The notes: generated from the sequence alone by a model not told the origin. A stretch of DNA of 64,000 nucleotides from Plicaturopsis crispa FD-325 SS-3 (GCA_000827205.1 KN832572.1:451235-515234), one strand, 5' to 3'; shown: positions 32,845-44,389, counted from the first letter of the stretch. Numbers and translations are program-made.

Positions 32845-33556
32845 CGCGTAACGTGTCGAGGAGGACTTGTAACGCGTCGAGGGAGACACCCGTAGCGCGT
32901 CGAGGGAGACTTGTAGCGCGTCGAGGAGGACTTGTAACGCGTCGAAGACGACTCGCGTAACGCGTCGAAGAGGACTCGCGTAGCGCGTCGAGGAGGACAC
33001 CCGTAGCGCGTCGAAGAGGACTCCCGTAACGCGTCGAAAGCACACCTCGCGTAACGCGTCGAAGAGGACTCCCGCAGCGCGTCGAGGAGGACTCCCGCAG
33101 CGCGTCGAAGAGGACTCGCGTAGCGCGTCGAGGAGGACTCCCGTAGCGCGTCGAAGAGGACTCGCGTAACGCGTCGAGGGAAACTCCCGTAACGCGTCGA
33201 GGAGGACTTGCGTAACGTGTCGAGGGAGACACCCGGTAGCGCGTCGAGGAGGACTCCCGCAGCGCGTCGAAGAGGACACCTCGCGTAACGCGTCGAAGAG
33301 GACTCCCGCAGCGCGTCGAGGAGGACTCCCGTAGCGCGTCGAGGGAGACACCCGTAGCGCGTCGAGGAGGACTCCCGTAACGCGTCGAGGCGGACTCCCG
33401 GATACTAGCGCGTCGAGGAGGACTCCCGTAGCGCGTCGAAGAGGACTCGCGTAACGCGTCGAGGAGGACTCGCGTAACGCGTCGAGGAGGACTCGCGTAG
33501 CGCGTCGAAAGCACACCTCGCGTAGCACATCGAAGAAGACACCCATAACGCGTCCT
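32845..33556. repeat. Minisatellite, 23-bp unit, about 30 copies
   Basis: The core GCGCGTCGAGGAGGACTC with CCGTA or GCGTA spacing recurs about every 23 bp over roughly 0.7 kb. I count about 30 CGTCGA-type cores. Variants alternate GAGGAGG, GAAGAGG, GAGGGAG and GAAAGCA. Unit length is not a multiple of three. Confidence 0.92.
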
Positions 33557-33743
33557 CGACGCCGCTAATCAATTATAGGGCAGATCTGGGGCAGATACTG
33601 ATACTGCGCGAAAAGACATAATTAAACCGCAGCCGACAAGGATATTAAGTTAGTACAACAGGACACGCGCACTGGTATCCCTTCCACCTCCCTTCCCTTT
33701 CCCTCCTCTCCTCCACATCCCATTTCCCCCACCTCCCCCCTCC

Positions 33744-34451
33744 CTACCCCCCACCAAGCCCCACCCACCGCCTCCTCACAATCTCGTGCATCTCGTTCGC
33801 GAACCCGGACGAGAGGTGGATGTCGATGAACTGGATGGGGTCGCGTGCGGCGGGGTCGATGAACCCCTGCGGGTCCTTGAGGCCGAGTTTGCGCGCGGCG
33901 TCGCAGGCGCGGAGGATTCTGGGTGGAGGGGGTTGAGTAGAGGGGAGTGGGAGGAGTAGGAACGCGTGGATCGAGCAGAGACGGCAGCACCGATCAGAGA
34001 CGGCAGTACCGCGCAGAAACGGGGAGACGGGTACGCACCGCTTCAACGTCTCTTGATCCCGTATCGCAGTGATGGTGCTCACAAACGTCCCCGCCCCATG
34101 CTGCATCGTAAAATGCGTCCCTTTCAGTGCATCAGCAATAACAGCGAACCCAGGGCTAGACCTAGGCGGATTCTTCTCCCTCCGCCACACCACCCCCTTC
34201 TTTAAATGCGTCCTCGCCACAGGCAGCCCCAGGGAGTCCGCGGCGGTGAGTGCAGCGAGGATGGTATCGTACTGCTGCGTGGTGGAGTAGAGTTTCCAGA
34301 CTTTGGAGCCGCCGAGGAGCCAGAGGCCGAGGGCTTCGCGGCTGCGGCTGAGGAAGAGGACGGTGGGGGAGGGGGTGAAGTCGAGGGAGGTGAGCGCGCC
34401 GGTGGGGGAGACGGTTTGGAAGAGCGGCGCGACGGGGGTGGTGGTGGACAT
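33744..34451 (-). CDS. Hypothetical protein (195 aa, 2 exons)
   Basis: Model: complement(join(33744..33918,34039..34451)). Exon 1 (138 residues) has SPTGALTSLDFTPSPTVLFLSR-type hydrophobic stretches, then SKVWKLYSTTQQYDTIL and GFAVIADALKGTHFTMQ. Exon 2 gives KLGLKDPQGFIDPAARD and a basic end. The 120-nt intron contains two CAGAGACGGCAG-type repeats. No signal peptide or recognised domain. The frame is coherent, so it is probably a real lineage-restricted gene. Confidence 0.6.
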   Translation of the reverse strand: MSTTTPVAPLFQTVSPTGALTSLDFTPSPTVLFLSRSREALGLWLLGGSKVWKLYSTTQQYDTILAALTAADSLGLPVARTHLKKGVVWRREKNPPRSSPGFAVIADALKGTHFTMQHGAGTFVSTITAIRDQETLKRCVPVSPFLRGTAVSDRCCRLCSIHAFLLLPLPSTQPPPPRILRACDAARKLGLKDPQGFIDPAARDPIQFIDIHLSSGFANEMHEIVRRRWVGLGGG

Positions 34452-34862
34452 CGGGGCGGGTGTGGGGTAGGAGGGTAGACATGGGGTGGGAGGGGGAGGG
34501 TACCGGTGTTAAGTAGGCGCGCGCGAGGAGGGCCGATCGCGAACATGAAAGGGCACGCTCGCGCTCGCCAATCAGTTAAACCTGTGCAGGATGGATGCAT
34601 GGAGGTGAGTCGTACTTGGCGTATGCGCGTACTGCACCTAACCCCGGAATTGTGACTCGTCTTAGGCGCTGGAAAAGCTGGCGGGTGTTTGATCTCGACG
34701 CAGCAAGGAGGAAAATCAAGGCCAAGATACCCCGCGCATCTCGGAACGGCTGTGCTATTCCGCGCGCCGCGTGATATAGGCGTGACCACAGCCACTCACT
34801 CTTGGCTCCGAACTCTATAAACCGCGCCTCCATCTTTCCCCCCCTCTGCGCAAATCACAACC

Positions 34863-35384
34863 ATGTCTTTCGACAACCTACCCCAGGGCTCGCTAACCCC
34901 GACACACACGCTCCAGCTCAACGACGAATACCCGCTCGTCAGAGTGTGCAAGCGCTCAAAGGTACGTATTCCGTCTGCGCCGTGCTTGCAGTCGTCGCGG
35001 TACTCATTTCCATCTCGACTGAGCAGCTGGGTGCTAAAGACCCGCTGTCGTTCGCGTGCGTATGGGTCCGCGGACAGGGCACGCCCCATCCCGCCCCACA
35101 CGTCCTCCAAAACCTGTCAGTCCCTTCCGCCCTCCCCTTCTTTTCCCCTTCCCCCTCCACATATCACTGTACTCACCTATCGACGCCACGCCAGCACGAC
35201 ATTCACCGCCCGCCTATCCGACATCGACCCCTTCGCGGGCGTCTACCCCGTCTACTACGACAAGGAGGGTAACCAGTACCAGGTCGTCTCCTTCCAGGCT
35301 CAGCACGAGCCCCTGGTGTTTCAGTATTGCGGGTACCCGGCGACGGTGAAGGGGAGGGGTGGGAGGCTGTCGAAGGCGTCCTAA
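34863..35384 (+). CDS. Hypothetical small protein (125 aa, 3 exons)
   Basis: Model: join(34863..34961,35027..35115,35195..35384). It starts MSFDNLPQGSLTPTHT. The middle has SFACVWVRGQG. The end has DPFAGVYPVYYDKEGNQYQVVSF and VFQYCGYPATV. Splice sites are canonical and phases close. A short AT-containing promoter (CTCTATAAACC) lies about 50 bp upstream of the ATG. No family recognised. Confidence 0.6.
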   Translation: MSFDNLPQGSLTPTHTLQLNDEYPLVRVCKRSKVRIPSAPCLQSSRYSFPSRLSSWVLKTRCRSRAYGSADRARPIPPHTSSKTCQSLPPSPSFPLPPPHITVLTYRRHASTTFTARLSDIDPFAGVYPVYYDKEGNQYQVVSFQAQHEPLVFQYCGYPATVKGRGGRLSKAS

Positions 35385-35842
35385 TACGAAGATGTGTTTC
35401 GCGGGGCCTTGGTAGTATTAAGACGTGCGTGGATTGGCTTGTGGACCCTCTGAGAAGATATCTGACCTGTGCTCTTGGGCGTCCGTATGTAGGTGTTCAG
35501 CTCTAGATATGCTAGGCGATGACGCGCCCACAGGCAACAGAGGACAGCGCAGCCGATCCAGACAGCGGGAGTTACGCTACTGTTGTTCGAGCGGAATGTG
35601 TACTGTATAACTGTATCACTTACACGCTGGCGGAGTGCCGAATCACGATTCCGAGTGCGGCGTAAAAACCGAGATTGTGTATGTATGTAGACTTGTTTCA
35701 GTAGATCTAGAGGACGAGGACCACCTGGCTGTGGCTGAAGACGCGAAGACGCGAAGCTGGTTCGCCGTCGCCGACTCCTCTTGCTCGGACTCTCAAGTTG
35801 GCACATCGCATATAATCCAAATCGTCGGCATCATAAGCCCCC

Positions 35843-37396
35843 ATGGCATCCCAGGCACCCATGTCAATTCCTCCTCCTAGCACACTGCGCGAGGCGATAG
35901 ACCAAGTCGGGTTGAAACAAGCAAAATCGCATAATTCCGCTAAGTGCGCCGCTGCCTCATATAAAATCATGTTACCATCGCATGAACTGATCCAATTATC
36001 TCTCAAAACACTGAACAGCAAGAACATCACCATGAAAGACATCCGGCGCGCCGGGTGGACGAGCTTCGAAGTCGAGGGCTATGCAACGATATGGACATAC
36101 CCGTCGCAATGCCGCATGCCCATGACTTTCATGCAGATCGTCTATCGTCGCAATCGTGGCGGCACCTCCGAGGGAATCGTCACGTCCTTCCGCGAAAATG
36201 TGCGCCCGTGGCTGCAAGGCATCGGAGCTGTGGACGTCTCCGACCACCTGAAAGTGGTAAGTACGTACGTGCGCGTATTTATCTAGTAGTCCTCGGAGCG
36301 AAAACTGACAGCGTCGTGCACTGGCAGGGGGAAACTGGTGTCGACCTGCACCCCGAGTGTGATCTCAACACGAGACTTTTGAAAGCCTGCCTGCACGAGA
36401 TGGCCTCAGTCCTAGACGGCCCCAACACTCTATTCGGGAACGGGCCCGACAGGCTGAATATCCGCTGGGTTTGCGGCGGCTCTCCTCCTCCTCCCTATCC
36501 ACATCCTCATCTCGTCTTCCCAGCGCATCCCAGCGCCCAGGAGGACGTCGATATACAGACTACGCGCCAGGCTGCCATCATCGGACTGCTACGGCTGTCG
36601 GTGTCGGACACCGCCGCCGGGGGCGTTGGATTATCGATGGAACGGGTGGTCGAGGGCGCGATGCACGGGATGCTGCGCATCAAGGACTGCGAATTGAAGG
36701 CGTGCGTGCACTCATCCGTCACCCTGACACGGAAAGAGATCCATTCACTTCTTGTACTATAGGGCACAGTCACTCGCATTTGCCGACGAGCTTTACATCA
36801 CCGATAGAAAAACGCCACCGATACCTGACATTGTAGCGGTGTCGACGAGAGCGGGCTGGCTCCCAGTGCTAGCCATGCTTCCGGTGGGCAACGCCAGGCA
36901 ACGTGTTCCAGGAGCCGAATCGCACGGTCAAGCAAACACCGCTGATCCCCGAGCCCACCTCGCGTCAGCGGTCCACCCCACCATGGTCCTGCTCGTCCTG
37001 GACCACTACATCCGGCACTGCTCCGGGGACTTCTCCACGCAACAATCCAAGCGCGCCGACGGCACCTGGGCGATCCCCGAGCTGGAGCCCTGGGCGTACG
37101 TCTACAGCGTCTACTTCGACGCCACGGAGGTCGTGTTCTTCATACACTTCCCCGCTCTGGAGCCGCGTATCCGCAACGAGGGGTGGCCGGGCGAGGAGAC
37201 GACGTATGTGTGGACGTTTGTGCAGGTCCCGGTCAGGAGGTTGGAGCTGCTGGGAACGGACTACACCTTCAATGTGGCGAGGGAGAAGCTGATTTGGAAG
37301 AAGTGGCTGCTGTTGCTGGCTCTGCTGATAGTTCAACGACACACGGAGGAGCTTGTAAGCCATCTCAAGGACATTGCTACCGTGACATCTTGTTAG
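35843..37396 (+). CDS. Uncharacterised protein, distant relative of gene at 41671 (473 aa)
   Basis: Model: join(35843..36256,36328..36701,36763..37396). Residues 1-138 are a globular block (KDIRRAGWTSFEVEGYATIW, VIVTSFREN-like GIVTSFRENVRPWL). The C-terminal half has LEPWAYVYSVYF, VVFFIHFPALEPR, TYVWTFVQVPVRRLELL and KKWLLLLALLIVQRHTEEL. The PWA / H-x-P / hydrophobic-helix order recurs in the gene at 41671..43395, suggesting distant homology. A mutated relic lies near 44390-44560. An alternative splice at about 36913 would change the frame, so the 36.8-36.95 kb part is less certain. Function unknown. Confidence 0.6.
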
Positions 37397-37559
37397 ACAG
37401 GGTACGTTGAGTTTGGTTTCATTCGTGTGTTCGTTCTTCGCAAGGCCTCCGAGTTACTATCTTTTGCAGTCGACAATCGGAAGACTCGGGGACCGTGAAT
37501 TCTAGACTATTGTTGGCGGTCGCTGAGTGTAGCTGACGGTGCTCGCACGCGCCCACTCG

Positions 37560-37960
37560 GTCGCTCGCGTTTGCTGTGTATGAACCTGTCAGATCCTTCC
37601 GCCTGACAGTGTGACACGAGCAAGCGTACCGCTCGTTTCCCAGAGACACCCGTCTAGAGCTTCGAGTTTCAGTCGGCTTGGGTTGAGACCAGGCAAATTG
37701 TTGGCTTCTAGTAGAGGACATTGTTATCCGGATAATAGCCCATGTGTCTATGTAAGGGAGCCAGAAGAAACGAGGGCGACGGCGTAGCACTGTGTGCGCG
37801 AGTGTCAACGTCCGGCGGTCGCTCGCGTTTTGCTATAGATGGACCTGTCAGATCTTTACGCTTGACATTGTGACACGAGAAAGCGTACCGTTCGTTTCCC
37901 AGGGGAACTAGTCTAGAGCTTCGAGTTTTAGTCGGCTTGAACCTGAGGCAGACGACCGGC
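37560..37960. repeat. About 140-bp direct duplication with diverged copies
   Basis: 37560-37700 and about 37818-37950 share GGTCGCTCGCGTTT, the ACCTGTCAGATC block, GTGACACGAG and TAGAGCTTCGAGTTT. On the minus strand both halves keep an open frame with RSSR, LGNERYA and RKDLTG. The differences include many replacement changes, so coding is doubtful. Confidence 0.7.
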
Positions 37961-38435
37961 GCGCGAAACTCCAGAGGACTTGTTCCGGCCAGGACAGCTC
38001 GCAATGATGGCGTCGGAAGAGCCTAGACCACCCATGTTGTGTTTCCGGGGACAATAACAGCAATGAACAGGAGATAAAAAGCAAGAAAAGCAAGTATGCA
38101 GATTCCGAGCAGACACAGCGCGACGGTACGAGGAGGAGGAGAAGGAGACGTGGTATTTTCGGATACCGGAATTTGCTCCGATCGTAGATGGGGGTTGCCG
38201 GACCAATCAGAAAGCTCGTAGGATCATAGTCGACGCGTCGATTTCAATCTTCCGACTTTTGCGACGCACCAAACGCACTGAAAAAACGCAAGAAAATGAC
38301 AAAGAACTCCCGGTTTTCCGCGCGGTTGCCACATCGTCGCAACGTCCCACTTCCCCCCCAAACGCCGCCTTTTCCCCCGTTTTCCTCGCTTTCCTCGCTC
38401 AAATTCTGCGTTAGTTTGCTGTATTTACGATACAA

Positions 38436-40579
38436 ATGTTGGCAGGCGACTACGAGATGTCTGATCCTGTAGAGGGAGAGGTAAAATCGGACACAGAGTC
38501 GTCTCCAAGGCCGCAGCCGATACCGACCGATACTGACGCTGCGTCGAACACGAGTCGAGCTTCGTCTTTTGTTGCTCGCGAAGGCTCTACATCTCTGCAC
38601 GACGAGTCTATCGATTCTGTTCCAGAGTACGATACCGAACAAGTCCCCGACGTCGTCGAGCTCGACGTCGACGATGTCGCCGCCGCCGCGCACCGCCCTG
38701 CGCTCATCGTTATTCCTGACGCCGACGCTCCTACCGCTTCGTCTTCGTCTACAGCCGCCTCCGTACCAGCGTCACCGTCCGCAAAGCCGCCTTCAACATC
38801 GGGGAAACCGCCCTCGACTTCGGGAGACCCGCTTTCGACGTCGGGGGTGCCGCCGTCGACCACGGCGCCGACGAAGCCAAAGTCAGTGAGGGCGCACCGA
38901 CCGCGCTCACCCTCACCATCTCCGCCACCACCGCCGCCGCCTCTGCAAACGATTCGGTTAGATATCAAGCTCGGCGGTCCCGATAATTACGAGGTCAACA
39001 TTTCGGGGCTGGCGAAGTCCACCGGGCAGCGGCCGGCGACGCCGGTGCCGCTTAAACACGACACGAGCGACAGCGAGGGCGACGCGGAGGAGGGCGGCGA
39101 GAAACCGGCGTTGAAAACGAGGAAAAAGGTAAGTAATATTGCTTCTACGCGCCGACTCATAACTGACGCGCGCGCAGACGAGAAAGAGCGCGGTCGCGGA
39201 ATACTACGACCTGCACGACCCCTTCATCGACGACTCCGAGCTCGCCGTCGACCAGCGCACATTCTTCGCGCAGACGAAGCAGCAGGGCTTCTACGTCTCG
39301 TCCGGTGAGGTCGCGTTGCTGAAGGACAAGACGCCGAGCAAGAAACCGAAGAGCAAGCGGGCCGGGATCCTCGCGCTCAGCGAGCACATCAACGCGAGCC
39401 ACGCCGGGCCCAGCCGCATCGTGCTCGAGGGCACGAAGGACACGCCGATACCGCTGCTCTCGGACGACGAGGACAAGCTGGGCACGAAGCGCAAGCGCCA
39501 TCCGTCGTCGCTGTCCGAGGGCGGCAAGAAGCGCAAGGTGGACATCGTAAGTCGCATTTTCGTCTCCATCGTACACCGCTAACCGCGCGCAGAACGACTT
39601 TTCGCCCGAGCTCCAGTCCGCGCTCGACGAGCTCAAAGCCGCCATCTCCAAGGGTGAGCCATCTCGCTCGTACATACGGCGCCCTGCTAACGCCCACGCA
39701 GAATCCTGGGAGAGCAAGGGCAAGTTCCCGCCGTCCATCAAGCCGATCCTCGGGCGCGTCGCCCTGCGCGCGGTCGAGCTCAACGAGTACGGCGAGCGCT
39801 TCTTCGCGCTCATGCCCTCCCTCTTTCCGTACAACAAGTTCACCATGACCAAGCTCATCAAGCGCACCGTCTTTGCAGACCACACGCGCGTCCTCGTCCA
39901 GCGCCAGGACGCGCTCCTCGCCGCCCTCAGGGAGCTCGTGGATAACGGGTTTGAGAACGCGAAGGAGGAGTGGAGGAGGAATGTCGGGCAGTGGGGTGAG
40001 CCCCTTGAAATCCCCCTCGTATACTCGCGTACTGACAATCGGGTAGAAAAACGGCAGAAGAAGGCCAAGGCAGAGGCAAACGCAGAGGCGGGCGCGGCCG
40101 CGCTCGAGTCCGCCGCCGGCACCCCTACCCCCACACCCACCGTGCCCCGCGAGGACTCGGTCGACCACGAGCAGGACGCGCCCACCACCTCGCACCCGCC
40201 GCCGATGAAGTACCGCCTCACGGACGAGATGAAGGTCCTCGTCTGGCGCCTCGTCGCCCTTAGCAACGACTGCTGCAAGCTCGAGAACGAGAAAAAGTGA
40301 GTCCCCGCGAGCTTTCCCTTTAATGGTAGACTGACGAGCGGGGAAGCGCGCTGGAGGGCTCGACGCTGCAGGTCAGCGAGCAGGGGTTGCGAAAGGTGCT
40401 GTACCAGAAGATCGTCGCGGCATTCCCCGAGGGGTGGATGTCCTCCGGCCAAATCTCGCGCGAAGGTAAGTTTCGCGGCAACTTTATCAACAGTATGCTC
40501 ACCGTAGCGCATAGTGAGCACGATGAAGAAGCGGCTGGAGAAGGAGGCGATGGAGGCGGAGAACGAGAACGAGGGGTAG
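38436..40579 (+). CDS. HPC2: Ubinuclein/Hpc2-like HIR histone-chaperone subunit (616 aa)
   Basis: Seven exons: join(38436..39128,39178..39546,39593..39653,39702..39995,40047..40296,40347..40465,40515..40579). Starting at the second ATG (38457) gives 609 aa. The N-terminal third is disordered and Ser/Pro-rich with a run of Pro. The Hpc2-related domain follows (YYDLHDPFIDDSEL, FFAQTKQQGFYVSSGEV, about residues 235-280), the H3.3/Hira-binding signature. Then come a basic acidic linker (KRKR...KKRKVD) and the ubinuclein middle domain (about 360-600; LMPSLFPYNKFTMTKLIKR). The HIR complex deposits histone H3 independently of replication. The 5' end is duplicated as an inverted relic at 44640-45160. 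Confidence 0.88.
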
Positions 40580-40943
40580 TGGTGTTGGGTTTGATGCTTT
40601 CTCTTTTTCGTGCCCTCCTCCTTGCTACGCTGCTCTCGGACTCGCGCTGTCCATTTATTGCTCTCGTGTTATACTTTATTCCTACTGGCTTGCGAAAGTA
40701 ATCTCGTTATTGTGAGTGTCCCATCCTGCTGGTCACACTTAGCACTCACGGATGGACCGTCTCAAAGGTAATCATGTATGCTGCTCTGTGTATGTGAATG
40801 CGAATGTTCGTCGCCTCTGCCCGCTCCCCTTCGAGTTGCTCGAAGAAAAGCAATCTGTTTTAGTTGAGGTACGGGTGTAGTATCCCCACAGCAGTCTGCG
40901 TATACGGTGCGTGCATGCGTTCGTCCTTCCGCAACGACCAAAC

Positions 40944-41042
40944 TCGCATTTCTGACGAAATTCATTTTTCACAAGAGGCATATCGACTGTGCACGCTCAC
41001 AAAGGCCTCCTGTGAAAAATAAATTTTGGTCAAAAATGCGAA
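40944..41042. repeat. Imperfect inverted repeat (hairpin), arms about 37 bp
   Basis: The left arm 40944-40979 (CGCATTTCTGACGAAATTC...) pairs with the right arm 41005-41042 with several mismatches around a roughly 25-bp loop. Both arms end in TTTTTCACA-G/A-GAGGC when read the same way. Confidence 0.75.
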
Positions 41043-41116
41043 ATATGGTGTCGCTGACAAGAAACAGAGCTGACGGGCGAGCGCACGCACCGGCGGTCTT
41101 GTGACTGCACACGCAG

Positions 41117-41556
41117 ATGAAGATGGGCATGCCGCATCGATTGCGCATGCTCGCGAAGGCCTACGCCTCGCAAGATAGCACGCCTGTCAAGCCGGCCAAC
41201 GATTATACGAAGGAGGTTAATATTATGGCCGAATTAGGCGCATACTTCGACCTGTCGTCTCGCGTATGTCAACCCGCCCATTCTACTGTGTATACTGTGC
41301 CAACATGCCCCATATTTAGCGGATTATTGAGAAAGTCTCCGACTGCGTTGATCTCTTCTTTGTCCGAGCTGTTACCGACTGTTTCAGCAAGAACCTTTGC
41401 GCTCATCTTGAAATAGGTGCCACCAGAGAAGATGCACGCTACAAAGGATTCCTCCGAACAGGCACTCTTGCTGTCGCGCAGCGGGAAAAGCTTATCTCGC
41501 GGGAGAAACTTTTGGAGGCTCTACGCATGGATTTACTTCGTCCCCAGTTCAACTAG
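41117..41556 (+). pseudogene. Dynamin-family GED fragment, GTPase missing
   Basis: Model: join(41117..41263,41320..41556), 127 residues. IMAELGAYFDLSSR, then RIIEKVSDCVDLFFVRAV and a helical end with REKLISREKLLEALR, follow the GTPase effector domain pattern of fungal dynamin-like proteins. The pattern is an Ala-Tyr-Phe helix, a KRIIDNVP-like segment and a C-terminal Arg/Glu helix. No GTPase or middle domain is visible upstream, so this is an orphaned C-terminus. The frame itself is intact. Confidence 0.6.
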
Positions 41557-41670
41557 AGTGTATATTGTGGCGACGAGGTGACATTGTAATGCAAAGTGAT
41601 CATATCAATATTCAAACATATATTGAATGGGGACGAGGGTTGAACGTTGAACGTTGAACGAGCAAAAAAA

Positions 41671-43395
41671 TCATTGATGGACCGGCTTACCCCTCAACCA
41701 CCGCTTCACAATCACCCTCGACCTCCTCATGTCCTCCTCATCCGCGCCAGTATCAAACGGCTCGTTCTCATCAAGCCAAGGGTCGTAAAACATGATATAA
41801 TCGAGTTCCACGTCTGTCTCGACTGACGGCATCGGCGACACTATCCCTGTCACCTCATCCGCTAATGCGCGCTCGTAGTCGACGATTGCCTGCGGCCAAG
41901 CCAGCCCGGGAAGTCCATCTTCCCACACCGCACGCAGGCGCGCGCAGTGCTTTTGAATTGTGAGCAATGCGATCGCGACGCGCAGGCGTGCGAGCGTCTG
42001 CTCCGGAGACTGCATAGAGGTCGTGCGCGGAGCAAAGGGGAGACTATCGACGAGGATGGCGTGGTAGTGGCATTCGTGTGTAGATGGGTCCCATGAGGGG
42101 AGGTGCGCGACGATGTGCACAGTGTCGCATTTCTGGAAAATGCCGTACATGATTGCCCACGGCGGGGGGTCGCGGGGGCTAGCGGGGGTCGGTATGTCGG
42201 CAGTGGAGACACCCTGACTGTGGCGGAGGGAGAAGGCCACGAGGAGCGCGTCGAGGTGCCGCTGAGTGTTGCGTGCGAGACGCATAAGATCAGTGGCTAC
42301 CATCCTCGATGAAGTCGAACGGTCCACCGAAGGAGGATCCAATTCGGATATGTGTAGAAGGAGAGCTGGGTTCAGGATCCCGACAGGGAGGACCCGCGCT
42401 TTTTTCCTCGTTAAGCGACGTGTCGGAGAGACAGGGAGAAGCACCAACGCATAGTCGATAGATGCATCTTCGGAGGTCCCTAGACAAGGGTAAAAACAGA
42501 AGACTGGGTTCCTATATCGTGCCTTTAGTGTCATCATCACCAGCATCATAGAGACCACACACCGTCGAAGTATGAATCCGGGCATCCCGTCGAATATAGA
42601 TGCCACGCACAAATCCAGTCGATCGGCGCGGGTGTCGCCAAATTGCGTGACAACATCGAGGACGCGCGATGCAGAAACTGCAGTATCTGGCGGATCGTCC
42701 GCCTTCCACTGACCCTGTGGAATGCGCGGATACGTGAAGTCTGGTTTACAATGAGCAATTTTTCGCATTCTCGGAACACGATCGTGTGGGCTCAGAGGCG
42801 TCAACGCGTCGCGCACAGGGTGGGTGACTATTTGAAGCATCGACAGAGAGAGGTCGCCGCCCAATTTCAGCTGTTGTGAATCTGACTGATGGTGATATAT
42901 CAGTGAGCTGCGAGCCAAATGTTGCTAGAGTATCGACTACCCACAATCCATTCTTGGGGCAACTCAATGCGATCTGTCCCGAGAGGCCGCCATGAAGATT
43001 TCATGGCCTCGACAAATTGAATCCTGGCCTCCGACACTTGTGGACAATCTGTCCGGAGCGATTGCGTGGATTCGTGCGTGGTCCACAATTGAGCTGGGCA
43101 TGACCTGGAATACTTCAAGTCAATAATCAACTGCAACGGGACTGAGCGAGGCAACGTACGACGATATGCCACAACGCAGCCTCATCTCGGTGGCCGCCTC
43201 TAAAGCCGCACTGTACAACGCATTGTCTGACAATGGTGTATCTGGGCGGTGGGAGAATCCGTCTATACTGCGGGACAATTGATACGCAGCGATCTTCGAC
43301 GCAAGGTAGCCGCCATCGGAGGAGCTTTGAGAATATTCTGTCGTGCTACTCGTTGAGTTGGTGAGATCAACATTTGGTTTTAACGACATTACCAT
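41671..43395 (-). CDS. Uncharacterised protein (509 aa, 4 exons)
   Basis: Model: complement(join(41671..42479,42561..42885,42945..43104,43160..43395)), phases closing. A Ser-rich start (MVMSLKPNVDLTNSTSS) is followed by VSEARIQFVEAMKSSWRPLGTDR. The middle has VASIFDGMPGFILRR. The C-terminal half has PPWAIMYGIF, VHIVAHLPSWDP, YHAILVDSLPF and RLRVAIALLTIQKH. It ends with an acidic stretch and VIVKRWLRGK. The last 81-nt intron is in frame and may be retained. The gene at 35843 shares the order of hydrophobic motifs in the C-terminal half. No established family recognised. Confidence 0.6.
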
Positions 43396-44389
43396 CGGTA
43401 GAGCTCTGTGACATGCTCGAGGTGGTCGGGCAGTGCGCAATATGAGTCCAGAAGGATACCGTAAATCCGATCGAAGAAATCTTAAGGGCAATAAATGACC
43501 TGATGAAGGCGCAGTCGAGTATGAGCAAGCCTGCGTTACTGCGTGCAAACCTGTAGTCGCTCCCATGCGTATTTAATCATAAGACCTGTACGTCGACGCA
43601 TGCCAAAACCTAAGGGTGCGACGTGTAAACGGTGTGTCATCGTGTCCTCGTATGCAGAGCCTAGTATCTCGATCCGATTGGTCAGGAATGCAGTATGCGA
43701 TGTGCATTCGATGCATGAACTCACCACGGGTACTCCTGGACAGATATCCTGGCAAAGCTAGACGGCGCGACGTCGAAGGGTAGGAGAACAGAAAAACTCT
43801 TCAAGTCGAAATTGGAAACGTGTCAATAGGTGCAGCAGAAGCACGCAAATTATTATACCAACATGGGCTGCCTCGAGTATTCAGGGTCTCATCGCCAACA
43901 CAATTACGTTGCGGCATCCGGCGGACGCTCGCCTTTCGACTAGCGTAGCTCTCGGAACATGGATTACTTAGACGCAACGGGACCGCATGAACCAGAATAA
44001 CCAACAGACATATAGATCTGGGGGTGTATATCAGCGTGTCGGTTGAAACGCCGATATAAGGCGACGTACCATGTGGTAATTCCATCTATCTCGAGCACGA
44101 AACGGGGAATTTCTGGCCAAGTCGTGGGGAGTCTTAGGCTGGCTGTAAGGGAACAAGGAACAGGTCAGTAACTCGATAGACCCCCAAGAATAAGACATCT
44201 AACACACCCTTGCATCGTCTACCTAGCAAAATGTCGTGGTGATGTCCGACAGATGCTTCGCGAGCTATTCTGTGTGGCGCTGGACTGTAAGCAGACTGGC
44301 CGGCAAGCAAGCGCCACGCGTCCTCAATGTTCTCCTCCTTACTCTCAGTGGTCAACGGGATGGGAAGCAACACCATGGCGACCTGCATG
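43396..44389. other. No supported gene
   Basis: Only short frames. A possible continuation of the decayed paralogue lies toward 44134 on the minus strand, but similarity fades. Confidence 0.4.

Larger units (their letters stand above)
31856..33743. other. Gene-free repeat-rich interval
   Basis: No coding frame is credible here. The interval holds several short tandem arrays and the minisatellite listed separately. Long open frames inside the minisatellite arise because the GC-rich unit lacks stop codons. Confidence 0.7.

Noticed and set aside
32687-33546. Two long minus-strand open frames (240-275 codons) rich in Ser-Thr-Arg-Tyr / Pro-Pro-Arg-Arg
   Set aside because: They are translations of the 23-bp minisatellite. 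The GC-rich unit contains no stops, and several frames are open at once.
32845-33556. CRISPR array
   Set aside because: The 23-bp units are contiguous variants with no unique spacers, and the organism is a fungus.
38450-40521. Long minus-strand open frames (170-450 codons) opposite Hpc2
   Set aside because: They are shadows of the GC-rich coding strand. The plus-strand frame has the Hpc2-related domain and matching splice sites.
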